DNA from: Leptidea sinapis
Lineage: Eukaryota > Arthropoda > Insecta > Lepidoptera > Pieridae
Assembly: GCF_905404315.1 (NCBI RefSeq)
Contig: NC_066282.1
Coordinates: 11,928,501 to 11,992,500 of the forward strand
Length of the DNA: 64,000 nt
Direction: 5' to 3'
The position numbers and the translations under genes are program-made. Below the pieces are notes generated by a model. That model saw nothing but the letters and a program-made list of their open reading frames with translations, did not search any database and was not told the origin of the DNA. This document shows positions 35,500 to 47,890 of this stretch, in pieces (position 1 is the stretch's first letter; each line of letters opens with the position of its first letter).

Positions 35500-35980
35500 A
35501 CAGCTTTAACACATGATCGCATTTGGTACGGCAGAACCATTGGACACGGTCGGGCAGCAGTATATGTCGCATTTTTTTATATAAATAAGGGACAAGAGGA
35601 GCAGGACGTTCAGCTGATGGTAATTGATACACCCTGCCCATTACAATGCAGTGCCGCTCAGGATTCTTGAAAAACCCCAAAAATTCTGAGCAGCTGCTCT
35701 TAACTACAACTGCGACACCTTGAGACATAAGATGTTAATTCTCATTTGCCCAGTAATTTCACTAGCTACGGCGCCCTTCAGACCGAAACGCAGTAATGCT
35801 TACACATTACTGCTTCACGGCAGGCAAAGGCACCGATGTGTTACCCATTATCTAGCCGACATCCTGTGCGAAAGGAACCTCGCACTAGTAAAATTGTCCA
35901 TCGCACAAAATTATTATTACCGTCCGGACCGTAACGAGTACGACGTCGAACTACATCCGCCCGTGTGTTTAGACTATTAG
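35500..35980. mobile_element. TIR-1 non-autonomous DNA transposon, second copy
   Basis: The left end contains TTAACACATGATCGCATTTG then GTACGGCAGAACCATTGG. The right end read inverted gives CTAATAGTCTAAACACACGG. Both match the ends at 26994 and 27943. The block TTATTATTACCGTCCGGACC near the right end is shared with the first copy. Most of its 481 bp is an inserted R310 copy, so the remaining core is short. Confidence 0.65.
35572..35889 (-). repeat. R310 copy inside TIR-1
   Basis: T run at 35572-35578, end at CTCGCACTAGT. It sits 72 bp from the left TIR-1 end, in opposite orientation to the R310 in the first TIR-1 copy, so the two insertions are independent. Confidence 0.85.
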
Positions 35981-37103
35981 TCAGAGTAAAATTTTCTAGA
36001 GTAATGTGTGGTAGTCTGATCGAAAGCACAAACCGTTTTGTTAATTCATACGCCGTGCGTGCACAAGAGATAACATATCAAAAATTTCAGTGACACGTTT
36101 CACTAACTATGCACATATATCACTACATAGCCTTGTCATAGACAAACAACCTTGTTGACTAGTAACACTTTAATTCTTATTAACACAATTCAGTAAGATA
36201 GGCGGTATGTAATAAATCTATATCTACTATATCTGTCGACGCCAGATTTCCTATCGTTGACTGGATTAAATATAATTTTATTATTATATCGAGTCATACA
36301 CCTAAACCTATCAAACAATTACTCTAATATTATTCCATTTACCTACTCTGTCAATCATACTTCATCCTTCATCTATCTGTCAAATACGACATTCATTCAT
36401 TCACTATTCTACTTCGCTTACTTGCACACGACACCTCAACTACACAAGAACTATTTTATCTTATCCTGTTAAGACAGACGAAATATACATCTTTAAGAAG
36501 AAGAATCAGTAAGAAGATATCAATCTTTCTTTTGTTCATCGCGAACAATATCTTTTCAATCCATTACTTATATTACTCCCATAATGTGATCTAGTCGTTT
36601 CTACCGTGATGAGTAATTAGTCATTATATGTAACATTTTATGGGGCCAATAAATGGCTGTTCACTAAGCGAAAATGTGAACGGGACATTAACCTATTTAA
36701 TAGGTTACCTTGCTAAATGTTTAAGGGACTTTTATCGAGTATATGTCAAGGGAAGCAACACATTTCAGGTATTCGCAACCCAATAACAAACTATTTATTT
36801 ATCATGATTCACGATTTTATAATCCCTATATCAATCTAATTTCAAACGTAGATATTCCTCGCTGGCAAGTAAAGTTATTAGCGAGATAGTTATTGACTGA
36901 TATATTGATTTACCATCTTTGCAACTCATTTTATATTAGAATAATAATTAAATAAATTAAATTTCTAACTAAATCATATCACTTTAAAAATAATGAATTT
37001 TTTAGATTTGAAAGAGCGACATCTCAAGTCAATTTCCTAATATGCAATTATTGGGGTTGACACACACACAATACAGGTTATCAACTGTAAAGTAGATCCT
37101 GTA
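35981..37103. other. No gene recognised
   Basis: AT-rich, 1.1 kb; the open frame 36257-36472 is rich in low-complexity S, T, H and Y codons and has no motif. Confidence 0.4.
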
Positions 37104-37232
37104 GATGGAGCCACAACCTGAAAGTTGAACAAGACTTACAAAGGTTTACGAACCTAATTATGACCGAAATTAATTATGGTTACAAATTTATTTAAATTAT
37201 CCCAGAAGTGAGGGATATCACTTTAAAAATAA
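37104..37232 (+). mobile_element. SINE copy lacking its tRNA-like head
   Basis: Leader GATGGAGCCACAACCTGAAA and tail GGTTACAAATTT...CCCAGAAGTGAGGGATATCA match 8249-8470, but the roughly 95 bp containing both Pol III boxes is replaced by about 30 unrelated bases. The tail here has a single copy of the segment that is inverted-duplicated at 8422-8460. Confidence 0.75.
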
Positions 37233-39911
37233 TAATTAAAAGTAATAATGACATCAGTAAGCGATTTCGTTTTACGGACAAAAGCTGCGCGCCCTCAATT
37301 CGCCAATAACAAACATTAGATTGCTCTCGTTTCAAATGAGTAATCCCCTCTAGTGTATGTACTTGTTTTGTAAACTGTTTCGTTACTAATTGCCTGAAAC
37401 TTCGATAGTAGCATCATAGCATGCTCCAATTAGTAACAAAATATAGGCTGAGCTAAATTAGCGTCAAAGGCCCTTCAGATGCTTTGGTAGGCATCTTTCA
37501 ATTAAGATTGCATCTATAGCGTTCTATAATATTGGAATCATATATGTATATAGAAATCTATATAATAACATTATTGAATAATCATATAGAGAAAACTTGA
37601 AATATTTTTTTCATTTTTATGTAGGCAATTATTCCTGTGTGAATCAATTAATTGTATAGTAATTAATCACTTACAACCCGCCTACAAGTTCCCGTGAACA
37701 ATATATAATAACAAAAGACAGTTCATTATTTAATTAATAGTCTTTTGTTTTCATACTAATATTTATAACAATTAATTAGTTATTATTATTTGAAAAAATG
37801 CAAGAAGTGTATAGTAATTTTTGATATAATGTGCTTTATAAATGCGGAAAGTATGTCGGCGTCGGAAATGATGATTTCGCATGTGTATTGGACGACTCTT
37901 TTATGTACTTAATACATTTATGAAAAAAATAAACATCAAAATCACTATTAGAACTAATTTTTTAAATTTCAATAAAAAAAATGCAGAAACGTTATTTCGT
38001 GAGCGTAAGTTCCTTTTCCAGAGGACAGGGTATCGGATTCTTTGCATTCATCCAGTGAAATGACAATATATGTTTAAAATTCAATAGTATTTTAATTGCG
38101 GTATTTACATATATATTGAAGAATAATAATTTAATTCATGTATCAATAGTATTTACGCTGTAAAATAATCGTTTGATGCAAACATTTTGTACAGGAACCT
38201 TTTTGATTAAAACCTCATGCATTTGGAGGTTATATTATGGAGGAGAAAACCAAAAAGCACTAATGGGAACAAAATTTCGCTCGCTAGAAACACATAGACA
38301 AGAACACTATTTGAGTTATTATTTGAAAATTATATTTTATAGGTATTCAATTGTTTTCTTAAGCCTCATCCTGATACACCGTTTTATGAAACCCACTAAA
38401 ACTTATTTTATAATGTTTCATTAGTCACCTTTACATTATTTCCTCAAAATATTTCTGGTATTTTCGATTTAATATAACTACTGTTATCTTTTGCTTCTTA
38501 TGAAAAACGACTTGTTTTTATGTTTAAACCGAGTTTATGTTGAATTAAAGTTTCATTCACCTGTCGCTTATAGTCTGCTAATTAAAATGGTGTTAAAAAT
38601 ATAAATAAATGGTTTCTTCTGAATTGGGTTACACAAACAAATTTTATTTTCAACTACAGAAAACACCACCTGTAGGTACAATTAGAATAACTATGTCATG
38701 TCAAATTGTTTAACAACTTTTAAACCAGTCATGTCTTACCAGGCCATTGGGAGATTTTCATGTCGGTTTATTTTATATTTCCTTTTGAAAAAGCTATACA
38801 TAATGTGTAAATTATTTTCCAATGAGAAATTTATGAAATCAGTCCATTATCGTTCCTTTTTCCGATTGTATTCCTTATTATTATTGTTATTATAAACCAG
38901 TTATGATTTTAAGCACTATTAACGGAATGAAGCATGCATGACGTTTGAAACAGCGTTGGAAATTGAAATTTTGGGACACTGAAAGTCGTCCAATCAAATT
39001 ATCATATTATCAAGAACTAATTTCTTATGTGTTTATTAGGAGTTTTTGTATTAATATAATAATCGAGATAACATTAGTTTAAAATTTTTAATAACATTAC
39101 TTTATTAACATAAACTACTGTATAAGTAGATGCTTCAGGAGCAGTAGATTATCAAATCCTCGAGCCAGATTTTATACTTTTCCTATTTGATCTGCTCTTC
39201 AGGTATTTGCTAACGATCCTTCATTTCACCGTCGGAATTTATAATTTTAACATTTCTTCTACCCAAAATAAATATATTTACTTGAAATTAACACACATAC
39301 GTCTAGAAAAATATGCATTGTTCCCGGCGGGGCTTGAATGCACGTGCCGTCATCTAATAGGCAGACTTGCACTTAACGCTCTTTTCCTATTCATTAAAAG
39401 ATATAATAAATACAAAACAGAATATGTTTATTTTCTTTATCAAGTATGTACATACATTTTGGAGCCCCCTTTTAAGCACTGTGTTAGAAGACTCCGCTCT
39501 TCCATAGCTAAGATAACGACTGCTATGAATATTTTTAATGCAAATTAAGAGCAAGGATGCTCCAAGTAGGTCGGTACAGTTTACACGTTGATAATAATCA
39601 CCATGAAACGTGCATTATTGATGGCACAGAGATATACCTCTACTTAGAGCGTAATATTAGGAATTACTTGTAACTAATCCTAGTAGGCTTCGATACATAA
39701 TAGCTTTAAGGGTAAATGTATTTACACTTTTATAATAAAACCATAGACACTTAGTCAGGCATTATCTTTGAATAAATATAAAGATTTTATTAAAAATGGA
39801 TCTGTCGTAAATCCTACTTTACAGCTAAATTTGTAAGCGATCGAACAGCCTGAGACTAGATTATGATTATTTTATAGCAATAACTTTTTTAATAATTATA
39901 TATTTTATTAA
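37233..39911. other. No gene recognised
   Basis: About 2.7 kb. A GC-richer patch at 37262-37320 (GGACAAAAGCTGCGCGCCCT) has no clear identity. Open frames 37881-38063, 38173-38424, 38698-38895 and 39207-39548 show no domain. The last crosses 39320-39395, which vaguely resembles an inverted, decayed tRNA-type SINE. Confidence 0.4.
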
Positions 39912-39993
39912 AAAGAGCGCAAGAAAAGAATGCTGGGTTTCTTGCACAGTTTCATCTGAGAGATGAACCCAGCATTCTTTTCTTGCGCTCTTT
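39912..39993. repeat. Perfect 28-bp inverted repeat with inner hairpin
   Basis: Arms 39912-39939 (starts AAAGAGCGCAAG) and 39966-39993 (ends CTTGCGCTCTTT) are exact complements. The 26-base loop contains TTCATCT and AGATGAA, which pair with each other. The sequence resembles a LINE 3' UTR (the 'GTTTCTTGC' block), so this is probably a repeat copy that acquired an inverted duplication. Confidence 0.9.
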
Positions 39994-41400
39994 CATTTCA
40001 TTCATTTATGAATTTCTGTTTTTGTTTAAATAGATGATAATCATTATTTTTCACGTAAAGCACCGCAATTATTACAAAAATTATAACTATATTATATTTT
40101 ATACGTTGATAATAATCTGATTAAAAATGCATTCTAAAATTACTTAACGTTTATATTTTTAAAGTCACTTTATAACTGACAGTTATTGGACTCACAGACC
40201 ATCAATTTCTCGTTTAGCTTAAAAATCAATATAACGATATATATTTTTTTTAATGAACTGATAAGTCGTTGGCAACAAAAGAGAATAACATGAACCACAT
40301 CCTTAATTATCATAGATTTTATAGTGTTAAATCTAAATAATCTATTAGATTTGGTAAACAATGTTTTATACTAAGATGGATCCAGTTTTTACATCCCATG
40401 TATCTCATTTTTGTACCTATAGACTATAGAGTTAGTAATTAGTGTTCATGGTACCGTGAAAACTAGGTATAAACGTTATACATACGACGATTGTTCCTTG
40501 CTATTTATTATAACATTCAAAGGATAATATTATAAGTTGAATTTATAACCGATATTTTAACCCAACTATGTATATGAATCATGGTCATACTGAACTTGGT
40601 GGTGATGGCTGAGGAAAACTTATGACAGGTTTATAAAGCTATATGAGTGATCAGTAAACCGAGATGTATTTTAAAATAATATGAATTTATTTTATTTAAT
40701 AATTTTACTTCAAATAGTAATACAAGTTTACAATGATGTGATATTGTTTTGACTTTATTGATCATATTCGCACCCGTACCTTCATTCCGTTGGTTATCCA
40801 GGAGACATTAAATCACAAATATTACTACAAAGTGTCGGATTAAACACAAAAGATATACCTTTTGAAAACACAATATACAAGCTTTCAATGTTGGTATAAT
40901 TTTTTATTTTTTTATCTTGACTTTATTTGAACATATTTGTATTGTAAACGAAATCGTTCATTCCGTTGGTGTTTTGCAAGAGACAAAACAAATTTGCGTG
41001 GGATCAAAAAAACACAATATTTTACATTAATAAACACATTGAGATTCTTCATTTTCAATAATATTCGTAAGTTTATCAGTTTATTTTTGTAGGTTTTACG
41101 ATATTATCGAATCAATATAACATACTTTATTATCATTAGCCTTTCCAAAATTGATTCAACCAATAACTTTCAAAACAACTCGAGATCAATTTACATTTAT
41201 AATTTAGGCAGCACAACAGCCATGTTGCCCAGGTGGTCAGATGGCAGGTAATTTGATAACGCCGAAAACGATCGGATTGAATTACTCGGCCAACCCGCAA
41301 AAACAACGATTTGCCAAGCAGGTGTTATGTGTGGACGCTCATATCTCACAGCTTTTAATTGGACAATAATTTACTAGTGGAATTACGTCTTAAAGAACTG
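39994..41400. other. No gene recognised
   Basis: AT-rich, 1.4 kb. CATTCCGTTGGT occurs twice (40783-40794 and 40959-40970) as a short direct repeat in similar surroundings. The last 180 bp is GC-richer and may be the far 3' UTR of the LINE that follows. Confidence 0.4.
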
Positions 41401-42175
41401 GCCAGGGTGAGATATTTGAGTCGAGCGACCGAACCAAAAGACGAGTGAGGTCGAGATTATCTGTCACGAGCAACAAATGGTATGGCAAAGGGGCTCCTGT
41501 TTCTGCAAGTAGACCACTTAGTTGGGTCCATTTTGTGCGCAGTGTTGGAGAGTCATTCGAACCAGACCAGCTCCTTCCAGAAGTTCAAAACTGTCATGGG
41601 GTGCTCGCAGACCTTTCGGAGCTATCTCGTATTCACTAAGATTTTAAGCCCCTTGGTTGGCCACCTTCCAGGATTACATGAGTGACCGTTTCGACCTCGG
41701 CTAGACAGCCTCTGCACATAGGACTGTCCGTTACGGCAATTGTGAAAATGTGCTTCTTTAGTGACGTGTGACCCGTTAGGATGCCCACCATGATTCGGAT
41801 ATCGTGTCTGTTTAGACTGATAAGTCGATGTGTTAGTTTGGCGATAGTGCACGAATCGCTTCTTTCGACTGTCTACAGCTTGGTATATTTATCCATCGGG
41901 TGTTGTGTAGGTTGTTGGTAAGAGAGCGTATCCACGAACGAATTTGGCTGAAGGGCAGCGGCAGGACTGGCGATGGCCAAGCCACTTGGATCATTGACCT
42001 TCCCCCATGCAAGTTCATCCACTGCGTCATTCCCCAACCAACCCTTAATCCTTCCCTAAGTTATCCAGTTGTCAGAGGCAACTCGCTTCAAGGACAGATG
42101 ACACTCGCGCTGAGTTGTAGGTATTGCTCCCTAGCCCAGTCAGCACCGCCATACTATCGGGACAAACAAAATTTT
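41401..42175 (-). mobile_element. LINE-E, RNase H and zinc-knuckle C-terminus
   Basis: On the minus strand, frames encode 'VGILTGHTSLKKHIFTIAV' and 'TDSPMCRGCLAEVETVTHVI', the C-terminal zinc knuckle of RNase H-bearing LINEs of the I/R1 type. The upstream stretch (41833-42030) includes 'SQIRSWIRSLTNNLHNTRWI', consistent with the segment between RNase H and the knuckle. Two frame changes and stops; the RT and endonuclease parts are absent. This is the only RNase H-type LINE I see in the window. Confidence 0.75.
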
Positions 42176-42531
42176 TTCAATAAATAATAAACTAAAAATA
42201 GAAAATAATTTTGTTTATTGTTTGAATTAGGAATAAAAGATAATATGATTCACAAAAAATTGTTTATGTTAAAAAAGCATTCAGTTGCATACAAAAATAC
42301 AATAGTTTAAGATTCAAATTACTAACTTACAGTACGATTAACGAGTACAGCTGATCAATGTACTTTTGATTTAAAAAAAAACTGTTGCAGGTATATGTTT
42401 AATTAATAAATGCTTATTTATTTAAATATGTTTGAAATCTCTTTTTTTTTAAAGCGGCGACGAAACGAGTATAACAGAATAAAATTAACAAAAACTTTAC
42501 TTATAGGCTGAAATAAAATTTTGTTTGACAG
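42176..42531. other. No gene recognised
   Basis: AT-rich spacer, no features. Confidence 0.4.
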
Positions 42532-42675
42532 TAAACCTCTAATTTTAGCAATGCACGCACACTAACACAAAGTGACATGCAAATCGCGAGTGTAAGACGT
42601 AGCTTATCACGCACTCTAAAGTTAATACTTAAGGTTTAATAACCTGGCCTGTTTTCATCGGTTGTGTGTTTTCAT
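42532..42675 (-). repeat. MITE-1 copy
   Basis: Contains GCAATGCACGCACACTAACA, ATCGCGAGTGTAAGACGTAG and CCTGGCCTGTTTTCATCGGT, the complement of the block at 55170-55290. Outer ends are degraded. Confidence 0.65.
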
Positions 42676-43158
42676 GTATTTGGCTATTTAATTCAGCACG
42701 CTAAAATCATTGAGTAGCTGATATATTTTATATTGGCGGAGTTAATTAGTGAATCAAACAGTCTGCTTCCGCCATAGACAATGAAGCCAGTCACGGCCCG
42801 TCTGCTAAGAAACCGGTATCGCCTCAGACTATTCATGTTTTTTTTTTGTTAAGTACTTCTGTTCATTTCTAATGAATAGTCTTTATATATATTCGATTAT
42901 AACACTTCATCTGATCTGATATTTTATGTGCCTTGTTATGATAAAGTTTTTGTATGCACTATTTAAATAACCTAGATTGTTACTTATAAATGGTGCCCGG
43001 TAGGAATTTGTAACAAGATCCCAAATTCATTTCTTCAACCGATATTTAAAAATTGTTTCTGAATAAGCCATAGTTGACATATATAATAAGAAATCACAAG
43101 ACAAGATAGAAATTCATCTGATACTAAATAACATAGATAATTTATACCACTTTTTTTC
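42676..43158. other. No gene recognised
   Basis: Mostly AT-rich; 42755-42830 is GC-richer (CAGTCACGGCCCGTCTGCTA) without an identifiable feature. Confidence 0.4.
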
Positions 43159-43476
43159 ACCAGTGAGAGGCTACTTTGCACAGGATGCCGGCTAGATTAT
43201 GGGTACCACGGCGCCTATTTCTGCCGTGAAGCAGTAATGTGTTAGCATTACTGTGTTTCGGTCTGAAGGGCGCCGTAGCTAGTGAAATTACTGGGTAAAA
43301 GAGACTTAACATCTTATGTCTCCAGGTGTCGAGCGCAATTGTAGTAAGGAGCAGCTACTCAGATTTTTTGGGTTTTTTCAAGAATCCTGAGCGGCACTGC
43401 ATTGTAATGGGCAGGGCGTATCAATTACCATCAGCTGAACCTCCTGCACTTCTCGTCCCTTATTTATGTTAAAAAT
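43159..43476 (+). repeat. R310 structured repeat
   Basis: From ACCAGTGAGAGGC to TTATTTATGTTAAAAA. An insertion AGGAGCAGCTACT disturbs the left arm of the terminal hairpin; the right arm CTGAGCGGCACTGC is intact. Confidence 0.85.
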
Positions 43477-43509
43477 ATACATATATGTATATATATATAC
43501 ATCTACATA

Positions 43510-43625
43510 GACTGTGATTCATTGAACACATCGAAAAGAACGGCAAACTGTAAGCCTCTATTTTCAGCAACGCACACATACTAAAACAAAGTGACTGAAG
43601 TATCGCGAGTGTAAGCCGTCTACCA
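43510..43625 (-). repeat. MITE-1 fragment
   Basis: Retains AACACATCGAAAAGAACGGC, AGCAACGCACACATAC and ATCGCGAGTGTAAGCCGTC in family order; the right end is missing. Confidence 0.6.
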
Positions 43626-43869
43626 TTGATATAAACTGCAAAAACAGCACATGTACTGCGAAAACTACTGAACCGATCGGGATAAAACCTTAAGATGCAC
43701 CGTGTTAGTGGAGGTTTTAGTACATATATGATATGTTGGTCATTACTTATCCGGACCCTATATTTTTATTAACTTAGAAATTCCTGTTTAGTCGTAATAC
43801 AAATAATTCAGTAAATGACATTTCATTACATATGACCATTCATACAATGAGCGGGCGCGGGGTATTCTT

Positions 43870-44190
43870 CTATCTAATATATAAAATTCTCATGTCGCGG
43901 TGTTTGTAGTTAAACTCCTTCGAAACGGGTTGATCGATTCTCATGAAATTTTGAGTGCATATTGGGTAGGTCTGAGAATGGGACATCTATTTTGCATCCC
44001 CCTAAATGTTAAGGGTGGTCCACACCAAATTTTTTTTATCAATTTTTTTGACATTTTTTTTTAATTTGTTTGAGTCAGCATTAAAAATACATACAACTTC
44101 AAATTTTCACCCATCTACGATCAACAGTTACTTTTGTATCGCGATTTTAATATCAGTAATACAACGTTTGCTGGGTCAGCTACAATATAT
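43870..44190 (-). repeat. CTAG repeat, inner unit of an inverted pair-in-tandem
   Basis: The reverse complement runs from TAGCTGACCCAGCAAACGTT to the AGAATTTTATATATTAGA tail, matching the unit at 5335 along most of its length. It is joined head-to-tail to the next unit. Confidence 0.7.
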
Positions 44191-44415
44191 ATAATGAAAA
44201 TGGTATTTGTTTGAGGCTCTTTCACTCCCAAATCACTGATCGTATCGACATGAAACTACCACCATTTGATGCGAAATTTATCCTAGATGGGTATTGGCTA
44301 CATATTTTTTGGATTCAAACGTTCCTTCATTAATTTATTTCCTTTTAAATTTCGCCCAGCAAACGGTTAGTTAATTTATATGGCAAAACAACGTTTGCCG
44401 GGTCAGCACTACTAC
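44191..44415 (-). repeat. CTAG repeat, outer unit
   Basis: The reverse complement begins GTGCTGACCCGGCAAACGTT (44415 downward). Its tail connects directly to the head of the unit at 43870-44190, the same tandem arrangement as 5335-6130. Confidence 0.65.
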
Positions 44416-44440
44416 ACATATCATTCTAGTTGAATCTTTC

Positions 44441-44756
44441 ACCAGTGGGAGGCTCCTTAAGCCAGCTAGATTATGGGTACCACAACGGCGCTTATTTCTG
44501 CCGTGAAGCAGTAATGTATAAACATTACTGTGTTTCGGTCTGAAGGGCGCCGTAGCTAGTAAAATTACTGGGCAAATGAGACGTAACATCTTATGTCTCA
44601 AGGTGACGAACGCAATTGTAGTGCCGCTGAGAATTTTTAGGTTTTTCAATAATCCTGTGTAATAATTGTCGCAACACTGCATTGTAATGGGTAGGGCGTA
44701 TCAATTACCATCAGCCGAATGTCCTGCTCGTCTCGTCCCTTAATTTCATAAAAAAA
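44441..44756 (+). repeat. R310 structured repeat
   Basis: Begins ACCAGTGGGAGGCTCC and ends CATAAAAAAA. Ten bases are missing after the first 18 and an insertion lies in the right terminal arm. Confidence 0.85.
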
Positions 44757-45075
44757 CACCCTTGGTTATTCCTGAAAAATATATACTTAATAGCACAAAG
44801 AAAGAACAAGAATTTTCTTTAATGCTATAAAGTTAAAATGTATAACCTCATTTGATAATTGGAAAGTATTCTATATAACAGTAACAGATAGTTCAACAGC
44901 GGATAGCAAACATTTACATTATGTTATCAGTAGATTTCATCGGATTTAGCAAACGAACAACGAACGCAACAATTGTACATTGGTCTGGGTTCAAAGTTTA
45001 ACGACACGGGCTTTTTAATACACCACAACTATACAATACAATAGATTTCAATCAATTAGGTCTCATATAGATTTA
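44757..45075. other. No gene recognised
   Basis: AT-rich spacer between two R310 copies in opposite orientation. Confidence 0.4.
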
Positions 45076-45300
45076 TTTTTTATAAAATAAAGGATGAGAC
45101 GAGCAGGACGTTTAGCTGATGGTAATTGAATCACCCTACCCATTACAATGCAGTGCCGCTCAGGATTCTTGAAAAACCCAAAAATCCTGAGCGGCACTAC
45201 AATAATTGCGCTCGTCACTTTGAGACATAAGACGTTAAGTCTGATTTGCCCAGTAATTTCACTAGCTACGGCGCCCTTTGAACCGAACCACAATAATGTT
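45076..45300 (-). repeat. R310 repeat, 5'-truncated
   Basis: The A-tail end (45076) is present, but homology stops at about 45300 (ACCACAATAATG), so about 80 bp of the family's 5' end is missing. 5' truncation is usual for LINE-mobilised repeats. Confidence 0.8.
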
Positions 45301-46002
45301 TTTATACCCGCCTGCGGCATCTAGCGGTATAATCTAAGTTGACAATATATTCAAAATATTTATGGTTTATTTATGGGTTGGAATAAATATAATATGAATT
45401 AAAAAAAATGCTATTTACTAAGTTTTAGATTTTAGGTTTTAATAAAAATAATGTGAAATCGGATGGTTTTTGTATCAAGTTATTATCTTATTGATTGGAC
45501 TAAATAATCTTCAGTAACGTAGTTCTAACAAATTCTCACGGGATTTTTTTTCTATCCACGACAGAATCTATGTATTGAATATTACAGGAAATAAGTAATA
45601 TGTTAATAATGTAATAATTTCACTGACCTTTCAGCGACCTTACAATTATTTTTTTAAACTGCAATTAAATTGACATTGGTTACAAATTCTTTGCGTATCA
45701 GCTCAATGGCTATCAATCCACAGTCGTTCGACTACATCACGTGTCTATGAATAGGTTTTTGCCGTTGAGTTCATACTCTGTGACCTCAAATATAACGCGG
45801 ACGTAGAGTGAGTACGCTTGTCAATATGACTTTGATTTGTGTGACATTGACATGTTAGTTGTTAAACTTAATAGTTCGTTGTTACTATGCGGTTATACAC
45901 ACATAGACAGACCTCGGAATTAAAATATCAATATAAAGAAAGCTTTGTATGTATTATTAATATGTAATTACTATAATAAAACACGTTGTGAGTGTGTGTG
46001 TG
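45301..46002. other. No gene recognised
   Basis: AT-rich; no supported feature. Confidence 0.4.
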
Positions 46003-46210
46003 CTCACAGTTGTGAACACGTCGAAAAAAATAACGGCGAACTGTTGGCCTGTATTTTCTTTCAGCAACGCACGCACACTAAAACAAAGTGACTAACGTAT
46101 CCCGAGTGTAAGACGTAGCTGTTATACCTGGCCTGTTGTCATGCTTTGCCTAACAGCAAAAGGCTCTATCTATTTCTAGACTTATAAATGATCTAAGAAT
46201 AAAACTGTAA
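46003..46210 (-). repeat. MITE-1 copy with right terminal repeat
   Basis: Includes AACACGTCGAAAAAAATAAC, AGCAACGCACGCACACTAAA and GGCTCTATCTA, then TTATAAATGATCTAAG, the inverted match of the CTTAGATCATTTATA terminus seen at 56173. Confidence 0.7.
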
Positions 46211-46400
46211 GGCCGACCTGTCTGTGCATTTAATACTAATTCCAAAAACCGATTGTAGGTGATAAAGGGAGGGTAGCTGAACAAAAGAATACAAATTTAA
46301 AAAAATGTTCATCTGTTTGTCTGTTTTTAGCGCTAATCTCTGGTACTACTAGACAAACTTTCATATGCCTTTCACGAAAGCCTTCAGCGTAGCCTAGAGA
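46211..46400 (+). repeat. Probable retroelement 3' fragment
   Basis: Contains TGTTCATCTGTTTGTCTGTT then AGCGCTAATCTCTGGTACTA, a block common in insect retroelement 3' ends. Boundaries uncertain. Confidence 0.45.
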
Positions 46401-46554
46401 AACATTAAGACTATACTTGGACGGTCTCGACTATAGTCGCGGGCACACGGGGCACAAAATAAAAACGAATAATTTCGAAAGTACTATCACACAAAATACT
46501 ATTTACTTGTTAAATACTTTCGTAAAAGAAACATTTTGCCTAATTTGCTTGGTG

Positions 46555-46557
<3 letters not shown>

Positions 46558-46587
<30 letters not shown>
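46558..46587. repeat. CT microsatellite
   Basis: About 30 bases of uninterrupted (CT)n. It gives rise to the serine/leucine runs in two overlapping open frames, which are not genes. Confidence 0.95.
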
Positions 46588-46591
<4 letters not shown>

Positions 46592-47814
46592 CAATTTCGT
46601 CTGGCTAAGCTTACCGTGTGTATGTGAGGGTTTAATATTTAAGGACGAATTATCAGTTAGTTATTTCAAAATAACAAATTTACAATTAATTCACAGTAAT
46701 ATGTACGTTAATATCTTAAAGATTCTAAGCATTTCGTTTCTATAATATAATAACAAAATAGTAATTAATTCTAATAATATAGCCTCAACTTGTATTTGTA
46801 CTAACCTTAGAACATAACTGCCCCTATTGTCCCGAGGTGGGCGTAACTAGCTGCGACAGTTTATATCTACTAATGCAAGTACTTATGTTCTAACTATTTT
46901 GAATATATTTGTTATTATGTTCAGTAAAAAACTTTAAATATTTTATTAATTTTAGTTTCGGATATCATCTACATAATTCAATTTTAGCTGAGTGTGGGAC
47001 TCGGACTGATAGGGCATTGCCAATACTGTAGGGAATAGCAAAATAAACAAGAATAGATATGAATAAGCGGCTAGTTACACCAAACAAATAACCAATACAA
47101 ATTTATTTAGCTACACAAATAAATTAACTAATTTATTGTTTGTTTACATTTAGATTATAGTGTTATTAGTGATTAGTGTTAGCATAATTGGTACAAAGTA
47201 TTGGTGTCAGAAGTATTTAAATAGAGTAACTCGGGATATTTTGATTCAGGACTTCAAACTTGTGTCCACTTGCTTGTTTGATGTTTTTTTACATTATTCC
47301 AATTTATTTTCAAAATTAAAATCTTATATTATAGTATACTCGACATTTACCTTAGATAGACTAGGTAGACTGAAACATTAAACATAATAGTAGGTAATTA
47401 AATTAATGACCTTCTCTATTTAAACTACATTATAAACCTATTTCCATGTACAGGCTGTTGCACACAACGACAACTTAATGTAGCTTAGTCTGTTTGATTG
47501 TTTGTGGTAATAAAATATCCTTATTGAGAGACAGCGTCCTGGTTAACGGGTAATTAAATTTACTTGCTTTGTTTAATTACACAATGTATATTGTTCATTT
47601 TATTTCTTTTTTAAATTAGACTGATAGCGCATTTGTCCTCAATATCGTTGGATGGAGAGTGACAATGAGACACGCAGTCATTAGACGATTAGTTACTCTT
47701 TCCTTGAAACAAAGGTATATTGTTCGAGAAAAACTGACGTGGGAATATTATCCCACAGCTATCCGTACCCATGACGAGGATAGATAACGCCTTGAGGCGT
47801 ATATAGAGGATGTT
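46588..47814. other. No gene recognised
   Basis: AT-rich, 1.2 kb; the open frame 47160-47381 has no motif. Confidence 0.4.
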
Positions 47815-47890
47815 ATGTTTAAGTGATATCTTTAAATAACCTAATAGCGGTCGCTACATTTCCAGTCTGTGATATCATTGAGAACCTTTA
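47815..47890 (-). repeat. LINE-A C-terminal scrap
   Basis: The minus strand reads 'FLNDITDWKCSDRY' and a stop, the last residues of LINE-A (compare 14380-14440 and 63940-63987). Confidence 0.6.

Noticed and set aside
39320..39395. Possible inverted tRNA-type SINE
   Set aside because: Only a loose B-box-like stretch and no matching body; too weak to list as a feature.
40783..40970. Repeated CATTCCGTTGGT in similar surroundings
   Set aside because: Only two short matches with no wider alignment; could be an old local duplication or chance.
46417..46745. Open frames with serine-leucine repeats
   Set aside because: The repeats are translated from the CT microsatellite at 46558-46587.
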